Below are positions 5,031 through 10,552 of a DNA stretch of 10,552 nucleotides, one piece after another. Within the stretch, counting starts at the first letter, position 1. Every line of letters begins with the position of its first letter. The stretch comes from CAG-452 sp045531335 (GTDB lineage: Bacteria; Bacillota; Clostridia; TANB77; CAG-508). The stretch covers positions 1 through 10,552 of the forward strand of contig JAZSDU010000026.1 in NCBI GenBank assembly GCA_045531335.1. Reading direction: 5' to 3'. The notes below the pieces were generated by a model. That model did no database searches. It saw only the letters and a list, made by a program, of their open reading frames with translations, and was not told where the DNA came from. The position numbers and the translations under genes are program-made.

Positions 5031-6891
5031 TTATGTACACTTCAATGCTTTTACGATTTTTTTTGTATTTAGTTCATGCATTTCTTCTATTTCTAATGTA
5101 CTTCCATGTTTCACAAAGCAATCATTATATCCAAATGTTTTTACTTTAGCATCTTTAATATCACTATTATTAACAGCTTCTATTACAGCTGTTCCTAGCC
5201 CCCCTTTTAATATTCCGGTCTTCAATAGTAATAACTTTTTTTGTTTTTCTTATAGAATCAAGTATAATTTCTTTGTCTAAAGGTTTTAAAAATCTAGCAT
5301 TTATTATTTCAGCATTTATATTTTCATTTTGTAACATCTGTGATACTTCTACTGCTCTCTCTACCATTTTACCAATTGCAACAATGCTCAAATCTTTTCC
5401 TTCTTTTACAATTTCTGCTTTACCTAAGTTTATTTCTTCACATTTATCAAATTTAAAGTTAGAATCTCCACCTCTTGGATATCTTATAGAAACTGGTTTT
5501 TCAAGATTAATAGCAAATTTTAACATTTTATCAAACTCTTCATAATTCTTTGGGGCCATAATTATAAAATTTGGTATCTCAGATAAAAATGCTAAATCAA
5601 ATAATCCTTGATGAGTTTCTCCGTCATTTCCTACTATTCCTGCTCTGTCTATACATATCGTTACAGGTAGATTTTGAATTGCTATATCATGTATTAATTG
5701 ATCATAACCTCTTTGTAAAAATGATGAGTATACTGCAAATACAGGTTTTAGCCCTGAAGCTGCCATTCCTGCAATTAATCCTACTGCATGTTCTTCTGCA
5801 ATACCTACGTCAAAAAATCTTTCTGGAAATTTATTTGCAAATTCTTTTAATCCTGTCCCATCTTTCATAGCAGCAGTAACTGCAACTATCTTCTCGTCTT
5901 TTGATGCTAATTCAACTAGCTTGTCTCCAAATTTCTTAGAATAATCTTCAATTTTAATTGATTTATTTTCCCCTGTTTGTATATCAAAACTAGATACTCC
6001 ATGGAATTTATCAGGATTTTCTTCAGCTACTTCATACCCTTTTCCTTTTTTAGTAATAATATGTATCAATATTGGTCCTTCTATATTTTGACTTCTATGT
6101 AATATGTTTTCAAGTTCTTGAATATTGTGTCCATCCACAGGTCCTAAATATGTAAAACCTATATCTTCAAAATACATGTTAGGTATAACCGCTTGTTTTA
6201 TTCCTCTTTTTATTATATGCGCGAAATTCACAATTGGCTTTCCTATAACAGGAACTCTATTAAAGAATCTTTTTATACAATTATTAGATCTTGTATATGT
6301 TTTTTTAACTCTTATTTTTGTAAGTAATGCAGGTATACCACCAACATTTTTAGATATACTCATCTCATTATCATTTAGTATAACAGTAATATTTGTCTTA
6401 CTACTTCCAGCGTCATTTAATGCTTCCATTGCCATTCCACCGGTTAAAGAACCATCTCCTATTACTGCGATTACTCTATCTTTTTTGTTTTGTAATTCAT
6501 TTGCTCTTGCCATTCCTAATGCTACAGATATTGATGTGCTACTATGTCCTGTATCGAAACTGTCATGTTCAGATTCACAAGTTTTAGGAAAACCTGATAT
6601 TCCTCCCATTTTTCTAAGTGTTTTCATTTCTTCTTTTCTTCCTGTTAATATTTTATGAACATAAGCTTGATGACCTACATCCCATACTATCTTATCTTTA
6701 GGAGAATCAAACACACTGTGAATAGCAATTGTTAATTCCACTACACCTAAATTCGATGCTAGATGACCTCCATTTTTAGAAACTATTTCTAACAAATAAT
6801 CTCTTATTTCTTTTGCTAACTCTTGTTTTTCTAATATATTTAATTTTTTCAAATCTTTAGGATAATTTACCCTATCTAAAATTTTACTCAT
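5031..6891 (-). CDS. dxs: 1-deoxy-D-xylulose-5-phosphate synthase, readable only with a +1 shift at a CGG codon
   Basis: Dxs is a thiamine-diphosphate enzyme that condenses pyruvate and glyceraldehyde-3-phosphate, the first step of the MEP isoprenoid pathway. The first frame (6891-5218) gives 558 residues with GGHLASNLG (catalytic His 43), the thiamine motif from GDGS (145) to NDN (173-175), and DVGIAEEH with the cofactor Glu 366. After VITIED the frame should enter the conserved GGxG region but instead reads to an early stop at 5170. Skipping one C (complement of 5217) at GAC CGG gives GILKGGLGTAVIEAV and a normal C-terminal domain to TAA 5031. The total is 619 residues, the usual Dxs length. 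ATG 6891 has AGAGGTG upstream and is preferred over an earlier ATG at 6924. The gene is in most cases essential, so a real loss would be surprising. Confidence 0.93.
5212..5220 (-). other. Candidate +1 frameshift site 3 (GAC CGG A) in dxs
   Basis: On the minus strand the codons are GAA GAC CGG AAT. Skipping the C at 5217 gives GAC then GGA ATA TTA (Asp-Gly-Ile-Leu), which rejoins the conserved Dxs sequence. Without the skip the ribosome stops 16 codons on, about 60 residues short. Confidence 0.65.
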
Positions 6892-6914
6892 TTTTGCACC
6901 TCTAATCTTTTCAT

Positions 6915-6943
6915 ATATTATCATACATATAATATTAATGCAA
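6915..6943 (-). promoter_or_regulatory. Promoter of dxs
   Basis: On the minus strand TTGCAT (6938-6943) and TAATAT (6915-6920) are 17 bases apart, with a TG one base before the -10. Start near 6908 leaves a leader of about 17 bases, supporting ATG 6891 over the upstream ATG 6924. Confidence 0.7.
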
Positions 6944-6960
6944 ATATGAACTTAAATAGA

Positions 6961-6999
6961 AAATGGCTAAAAAGGGGACAGTCCCCTTTTTAGCCATTT
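6961..6999. repeat. 39-base perfect palindrome over the eno stop codon, likely terminator
   Basis: Nineteen-base arms (starting AAATGGCTAAAAAGGGGAC) are perfectly complementary around a single A at 6980. The eno stop (6998-7000) lies in one arm. The core GGGGACAGTCCCC with flanking A and T tracts forms a strong hairpin usable as a terminator on either strand. Perfect symmetry over 39 bases exceeds what a terminator needs and resembles REP-type palindromes. Confidence 0.85.
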
Positions 7000-8263
7000 A
7001 TGATAGTTCATTTTCTATCTTTAGCAATCTATTGTATTTTGCTACTCTTTCAGATCTACATGGTGCACCTGTTTTTATTTGACCTGCATTTACTGCAACT
7101 GCAATATCTGCTATTGTTGTATCTTCTGTTTCTCCAGACCTATGAGAAAGTATTGTTTTATAACCATTCTTTTTAGCAAGTTCTATTGCATCTAATGTTT
7201 CTGTTAAAGTTCCAATTTGATTTGGTTTTATAAGTATTGCATTTGCAGCATTTTCTATAATACCTTTTTTTAATCTTGTAGTATTTGTTACAAACAAATC
7301 ATCTCCTACAATCTGAACTTTCTTTCCTATTTTTTCATTTAATTTTTTCCATCCTTTCCAATCTTCTTCTGCTAATCCATCTTCTATTGAAATTATTGGA
7401 TACTTTTTGCTTAAGTCTTCAAAATACTCTATCATTTCATCTGTTGTTTTTATATCATTTGTTTTCCAAAAATAATATTTTCCTTCTTTATTTATTTTAA
7501 TCGCTTCTTGATACATCTCAGATGCTGCGACATCCAATGCTAAACCAATTTCTTGTCCGGGTTTATATCCTGCCTCTTCTATTGCCTCAATTATTAATTT
7601 TATTGCTTCCTCATCATTTTCTAAATCCGGAGCAAATCCTCCTTCATCACCTACCGCTGTATTCATTTTATTTTCTTTTAAAACTCTCTTCAATGTATGA
7701 TAAACTTTTACTCCCATTTCCATGCATTCTGTAAAATCTTTAGCTCCTATAGGAACTATCATAAATTCTTGCATGTTTACAGTATTACCTGCATGTTTTC
7801 CTCCGTTTAAAATATTCATCATAGGTACAGGTAAAGTTCTAGCATTTACTCCTCCTAAATATCTATACAAAGGAATATTTAAATAGTTTGCTACAAGTTT
7901 TGCTACTGCAAGTGAAACTCCAAGCATAGCATTTGCTCCAAGTTTTTCTTTATTACTAGTCCCATCTAATTCTAATAGCAATTTGTCTATTTTACTTTGT
8001 TCAAAAGCGTTCTTCCCTTTTAATTGTACAGCTATTATTTTATTTACATTGTCTACAGCTTTTTTTACCCCTTTACCTAAATATCTACTTTTATCATTAT
8101 CTCTAAGTTCTAATGCTTCGAAGCTCCCTGTTGATGCTCCTGATGGAACTATAGCTTTTCCAACTAGTCCTTTTGCTTCCACTTCTACTTGAACAGTTGG
8201 ATTTCCTCTTGAATCTAAAACTTCCATAGCATAAACTTTCTCTATTTGTAAATAATTTTTCAT
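6998..8263 (-). CDS. eno: Enolase
   Basis: Enolase converts 2-phosphoglycerate to phosphoenolpyruvate in glycolysis, in the cytoplasm. The 421-residue protein has LDSRGNPTVQVEV and SGASTG at the N-terminus. Magnesium ligands are D244 (LALDVAASE), E294 (SIEDGL) and D321 (VGDDLF). E207 (GDEGGF) and K346 (LIKPNQ) are the catalytic residues. SHRSGETED at about 373-381 is the signature loop. Length is slightly under the usual 430, and nothing essential is missing. ATG 8263 is chosen over a longer frame from 8323 because the family start and a GGAGG eight bases upstream both point to it. That ribosome binding site is in a hairpin stem (8264-8303). No CGG codons are in frame. Confidence 0.98.
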   Translation of the reverse strand: MKNYLQIEKVYAMEVLDSRGNPTVQVEVEAKGLVGKAIVPSGASTGSFEALELRDNDKSRYLGKGVKKAVDNVNKIIAVQLKGKNAFEQSKIDKLLLELDGTSNKEKLGANAMLGVSLAVAKLVANYLNIPLYRYLGGVNARTLPVPMMNILNGGKHAGNTVNMQEFMIVPIGAKDFTECMEMGVKVYHTLKRVLKENKMNTAVGDEGGFAPDLENDEEAIKLIIEAIEEAGYKPGQEIGLALDVAASEMYQEAIKINKEGKYYFWKTNDIKTTDEMIEYFEDLSKKYPIISIEDGLAEEDWKGWKKLNEKIGKKVQIVGDDLFVTNTTRLKKGIIENAANAILIKPNQIGTLTETLDAIELAKKNGYKTILSHRSGETEDTTIADIAVAVNAGQIKTGAPCRSERVAKYNRLLKIENELS

Positions 8264-8303
8264 AAAAAAACCTCCATACTTTTTTATATTAATAGTATGG
8301 AAG
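8264..8303 (-). promoter_or_regulatory. Terminator-like hairpin that buries the eno ribosome binding site
   Basis: On the minus strand CTTCCATACT (8303-8294) pairs over ten positions, one a T-G pair, with AGTATGGAGG (8280-8271), loop 13 bases. The 3' arm contains the whole GGAGG site. Seven Ts follow directly, then ATG 8263. The structure has the form of an intrinsic terminator for the upstream gene, and could also hold back eno translation. Confidence 0.6.
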
Positions 8304-8319
8304 TTTATGGTATTTTTAT

Positions 8320-9078
8320 TCATTTTATTTGTTGTACATGTGTTTGAGGTCTTTCTTCTCTATTTTGCTCTCTAAATTTTTCTGCCATATTCTTAAAATA
8401 TTCTGCCACTTCTTTTACTCTTGTATCTTCATTTACAGGAAATCTAAGTATTACTACTCTTTTAGGATATCTGTTATTATAATTTAATTCTATTGATCTA
8501 TGTTTAAATTTTTTACTTCTATCATCATCAGGTTCATTCTGTCCAGAACGGATTAAACTTGTTCTATTTGGTTTAACAAACCATATTATTTTTTCTCCTA
8601 CATTCTCTCCTCTTTCATCTTTTTCCTCTTCTAATTCAAATAATAAATCTTTATTTTCATTAGATAAAGTTTCAAAATTAATCATAATCCAAGCATATCC
8701 TTTTCCAGCATCTTCAAAGTCAGGTTGATATATGATATCTGTACCATCATATTTAGGAGTATATTCTAATTTTGACATAAACAAAAAATTCCTATTCCCA
8801 GATACATTTTCACGTTCTAACGGCTTTTGGCCATTTCTTAACACATTATTTTCATTTGCACTACTCATTACTGTCTCAATTCCTTTTCGTCTAAAAATTT
8901 TACAAGCATTTCTTAATGGAAGTTCTACAATATTATCAATAATATCTTCGAAATTAGATATATTTAATAAATTCCTTCCAACATAATCTATAGGCTTAAT
9001 ATCTTTAATCCTAATATCCTCTTCTTTATTTAAATCATATTTTACTTCGTTCATAAATTCATCTCTTTTATTTATCAT
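8320..9078 (-). CDS. Conserved-looking protein of unknown function, 252 residues
   Basis: I do not recognise this protein. It is soluble and highly charged, with many Lys/Glu/Asn/Arg. An acidic stretch, ELEEEKDERGENVGEK, lies near the middle. Mixed hydrophobic strands (YAWIMINFE, EKIIWFVKP, PKRVVILRFP) suggest an alpha/beta fold, and the C-terminus is a charged helix ending near RPQTHVQQIK. No metal or nucleotide motif is visible. ATG 9078 has AGGAG eight bases upstream and lies 31 bases after the predicted start of the 9116-9144 promoter. A longer frame from TTG 9147 would add a hydrophobic N-terminus. An AAAGGAGG does precede that TTG at about 13 bases, but the promoter overlaps that segment. 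It may share a transcript with eno, limited by the hairpin at 8264-8303. Confidence 0.75.
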   Translation of the reverse strand: MINKRDEFMNEVKYDLNKEEDIRIKDIKPIDYVGRNLLNISNFEDIIDNIVELPLRNACKIFRRKGIETVMSSANENNVLRNGQKPLERENVSGNRNFLFMSKLEYTPKYDGTDIIYQPDFEDAGKGYAWIMINFETLSNENKDLLFELEEEKDERGENVGEKIIWFVKPNRTSLIRSGQNEPDDDRSKKFKHRSIELNYNNRYPKRVVILRFPVNEDTRVKEVAEYFKNMAEKFREQNREERPQTHVQQIK

Positions 9079-9115
9079 AACATTTACTCCTATTATGTAA
9101 CTAGTTGATAATATT

Positions 9116-9144
9116 ATTATAGCACTATTTACTAAATATCTCAA
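9116..9144 (-). promoter_or_regulatory. Promoter of the unknown 252-residue gene
   Basis: On the minus strand TTGAGA (9139-9144), 17-base spacer, extended -10 TGCTATAAT (TATAAT at 9116-9121). Confidence 0.75.
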
Positions 9145-9182
9145 CAAACAATATTAGCACCCTCCTTTTCGATTCCGCACAA

Positions 9183-9211
9183 TAAAAAAATTAGCACAGC
9201 TTTGCTGTGCT
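9183..9211 (-). terminator. Terminator of the tRNA cluster
   Basis: On the minus strand AGCACAGC, loop AAA, GCTGTGCT, then AATTTTTTTATT. It starts four bases after the CCA of tRNA-Phe. Confidence 0.88.
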
Positions 9212-9214
9212 TTA

Positions 9215-9290
9215 TGGTGCCTAGACGCGGAATCGAACCACGGACACGGGGATTTTCAGTCCCCTGCTCTACCAACTGAGCTATCTAGGC
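9215..9290 (-). tRNA. tRNA-Phe (anticodon GAA)
   Basis: 76 bases with encoded CCA. Acceptor GCCTAGA pairs with TCTAGGC. Anticodon loop CTGAAAA sits on a GGGGA/TCCCC stem. The T loop is TTCGATT. Last gene of a three-tRNA transcript. Confidence 0.97.
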
Positions 9291-9308
9291 TTATTTAAAT
9301 AAAAAAAA

Positions 9309-9385
9309 TGGCGACCCGGATCGGGCTCGAACCGACGACCTCTAGCGTGACAGGCTAGCGTTCTAACCAACTGAACTACCGGGCC
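9309..9385 (-). tRNA. tRNA-Asp (anticodon GTC)
   Basis: 77 bases with encoded CCA. Acceptor GGCCCGG pairs with CCGGGTC (one G-T). Anticodon loop CTGTCAC sits on CTAGC/GCTAG. Eighteen bases separate it from tRNA-Phe. Confidence 0.97.
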
Positions 9386-9392
9386 AGAAAAA

Positions 9393-9468
9393 TGGTGGGC
9401 GCAATAGGGCTCGAACCTATGACCTCCTGCTTGTAAGGCAGATGCTCTCCCAGCTGAGCTATGCTCCC
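9393..9468 (-). tRNA. tRNA-Val (anticodon TAC)
   Basis: 76 bases with encoded CCA, first in the cluster. Anticodon loop CTTACAA sits on a TCTGC/GCAGG stem. The acceptor strands GGGAGCA and TGCGCCC leave an A-G mismatch at the fourth pair; TGCTCCC would pair fully. The rest folds normally. Confidence 0.94.
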
Positions 9469-9491
9469 ATACGCTTGCCAGCGACTTGTAT

Positions 9492-9555
9492 ATTATATCA
9501 CAAGGTTTTTGGTTTGTCAAGCCTTTTTTTCAAATTTTTTTATTTTTTTTTGCAT
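9492..9555 (-). promoter_or_regulatory. Strong promoter of the tRNA cluster with an A-tract UP element
   Basis: On the minus strand TTGACA (9515-9520), exactly 17 bases, TATAAT (9492-9497): a full consensus promoter. Upstream (9521-9555) are several A-runs of up to nine bases, the form of an UP element, as expected for stable RNA genes. Confidence 0.88.
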
Positions 9556-9661
9556 TTCTTTCAAAGTCGTTTTTTTGCCTCTTTTTTGCCGTCTTTTACC
9601 TCGCTTTTTGCTCTCCTTTTGGGATATCCATAAAATTCTTCCCGATTTCTTTTAAAATCTC
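9556..9661. other. Intergenic stretch between divergent tRNA and dGTPase-like genes
   Basis: T-rich on the plus strand with repeated TTTTTGCC-like words. No gene, clear hairpin or repeat seen. The longer frames crossing it belong to no recognisable protein. The change in base composition takes place across this stretch and the following leader. Confidence 0.5.
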
Positions 9662-9690
9662 TTTACAAAAATGAGAGGATATGATATAAT
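9662..9690 (+). promoter_or_regulatory. Promoter of the dGTPase-like gene
   Basis: TTTACA (9662-9667), 17 bases, TATAAT (9685-9690) preceded by TGA. Predicted start is near 9697. Confidence 0.82.
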
Positions 9691-9695
9691 AGTAT

Positions 9696-9719
9696 GTTAC
9701 CCCATTCTCTCGGGGAAAC
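9696..9719 (+). promoter_or_regulatory. Hairpin at the 5' end of the dGTPase-like mRNA
   Basis: GTTACCCC (9696-9703) and GGGGAAAC (9712-9719) pair with one A-A mismatch around an eight-base loop, right at the predicted transcript start. It may protect the mRNA 5' end. Its tail is too irregular to call a terminator. Confidence 0.4.
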
Positions 9720-9747
9720 GTCATTTTTTCAAAAAGGAGGTAGCATT

Positions 9748-10552
9748 ATGCCAAAATTTGAAGTTCTTTCCCGCGAAATTGAAGAAGAAATTAAAAAGGC
9801 GAGACAGGGCGGTTTTGTGTCGCCTATGGCTTTTGATGACGGGCAAGTTCTTAGACGAAACGACCTGGCAAAAGACGTTGCCACTATTTGGCGCCCGACC
9901 TTTGTTCACGACATTGATAAGATCCTGCACTGCCCCTTTTACAATCGCTATACCGACAAAACGCAGGTGTTCTCGCTCTACAAAAACGATGACATCACCC
10001 GCCGCAGCCTGCACGTTCAGCTCGTCTCCCGCATCGCGCGCACCATCGGTGCCGCTTTGCACCTCAACCTTGACCTGATTGAGGCGATTGCGCTCGGTCA
10101 CGACCTCGGGCACCCGCCCTTTGCACACACGGGTGAGACTTACCTTTGCGAGCTTTACCACAATCACACAGGGCGTTATTTCTTCCACAATCTGCAATCG
10201 GTTCGCGTGCTGGATAATATCTATCCCCTCAACATCAGCTTGCAAACGCTGAACGGCATTGCAACTCACAACGGTGAAATTGAGTGCGAGGAGTATCTCC
10301 CCCACCCGATGAACAGCTTTGAGGAGTTCGACCGCAGTATGGAGCGTTGCTACACCGACCTCGCTTATGCCAAGTCCATTATGCCCGACACCCTTGAGGG
10401 CTGCGTGGTTCGCCTTTCGGACATCATCTCCTATCTCGGCAAGGACCGTCAGGACGCCGTACGCACCAAGGTGGCTGATGAGAGCGTGTTTGTAGACGAT
10501 GACATCGGTTCTATCAACGCCGAAATCATCACCAACCTTTGTGTCAACGTCA
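9748..10552 (+). CDS. dGTPase-like HD-domain triphosphohydrolase, 3' end beyond window
   Basis: The frame starts at ATG 9748 with AAAGGAGG eight bases upstream and is open to the window edge (268 codons seen). dGTPases convert dGTP to deoxynucleoside and triphosphate and help control dNTP pools. Visible motifs are RRSLHVQLVSRIARTIG (metal His 89), LDLIEAIALGHDLGHPPFAHTGE (H118-D119, then H122), HNLQSVRVL near 147-155, GIATHNGE near 170-177, and VRLSDIISYL with Asp 225. This order is diagnostic of the dGTPase family, which usually runs well past 300 residues, so the C-terminal part is missing here. Codon use is strikingly different from the rest of the window: C or G in most third positions, and CGC is the main Arg codon. 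No in-frame CGG is present even so. The gene may be horizontally acquired, or the contig may be joined wrongly near 9.5-9.7 kb. Confidence 0.93.
   Translation, partial: MPKFEVLSREIEEEIKKARQGGFVSPMAFDDGQVLRRNDLAKDVATIWRPTFVHDIDKILHCPFYNRYTDKTQVFSLYKNDDITRRSLHVQLVSRIARTIGAALHLNLDLIEAIALGHDLGHPPFAHTGETYLCELYHNHTGRYFFHNLQSVRVLDNIYPLNISLQTLNGIATHNGEIECEEYLPHPMNSFEEFDRSMERCYTDLAYAKSIMPDTLEGCVVRLSDIISYLGKDRQDAVRTKVADESVFVDDDIGSINAEIITNLCVNV

Noticed and set aside
5031..5225. Treating the 64-codon frame after dxs as a separate small gene
   Set aside because: Its sequence is the missing Dxs C-terminal end; the apparent ATG is out of context and has no ribosome binding site.
6892..6997. Riboswitch (for example thiamine type) ahead of dxs
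   Set aside because: The predicted leader is under 20 bases, and no conserved riboswitch motif is present.
9145..9171. Short leader peptide or TTG start after AAAGGAGG near 9160
   Set aside because: The promoter at 9116-9144 lies inside it, spacing to the TTG is long, and the peptide reading from the nearer TTG is only about eight codons.
9281..9520. 79-codon minus-strand frame reading through the tRNA cluster
   Set aside because: It is a translation of tRNA-Val and tRNA-Asp (the familiar SSAGRASALQAGGHRFEP type artefact), not a protein gene.
9721..10305. 194-codon minus-strand frame and a 135-codon plus-strand frame (9671-10078)
   Set aside because: Both lie over the dGTPase-like gene in other frames; only the frame from ATG 9748 has family motifs.
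1..10552. CRISPR array, rRNA, replication origin
   Set aside because: No regularly spaced repeats, no rRNA sequence and no DnaA-box cluster were seen.

Overview
The window looks like chromosome from a low-G+C Firmicute, most likely an uncultured clostridial lineage. The first 9.5 kb is strongly A+T-rich, uses AAAGGAGG-type ribosome binding sites and TTGACA/TATAAT-type promoters, and encodes clostridial-type Dxs, enolase, EF-P and a coiled-coil zinc-ribbon protein. No species can be named from the sequence alone.

Layout. Bases 1-200 hold the tail of a transposase and an A+T-rich intergenic stretch. An ATP-grasp enzyme of the sugar-transfer type follows (217-1218, +). Next comes ssrA (tmRNA, minus strand, 1371-1726), whose 3' end is duplicated at 1231-1257 around a G+C-rich fold-back, as if a mobile element had used it as an attachment site. 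A divergent tRNA-Trp (1866-1940) and an M23 metallopeptidase (1997-2595, +) come next. The minus strand then carries a zinc-ribbon protein with efp, an HD-domain phosphohydrolase, dxs, eno, an unrecognised 252-residue protein, and a tRNA cluster transcribed Val-Asp-Phe. From about 9.66 kb a plus-strand dGTPase-like gene begins and runs off the window. Its base composition and codon use are much more G+C-rich than everything before it.

Main observation. Two genes, dxs and the M23 peptidase, are broken by three single-base frame changes in total. Each break is at an in-frame CGG codon, and each is repaired by the same event: skip the C and read the next triplet as glycine (GGT, GGT, GGA). With the skips both proteins become full-length, with family motifs intact on both sides. 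By eye I found only one other in-frame CGG in the window (HD gene), and that one is read normally. This suggests +1 frameshifting at a rare or poorly decoded CGG codon, similar in logic to the hungry-codon +1 shift of yeast Ty3. A repeated sequencing or assembly error is the main alternative.

Other points: an eno ribosome binding site buried in a terminator-like hairpin, a 39-base perfect palindrome over the eno stop codon, an unusual tmRNA tag ending in AYAA, and stem mismatches in two tRNAs.
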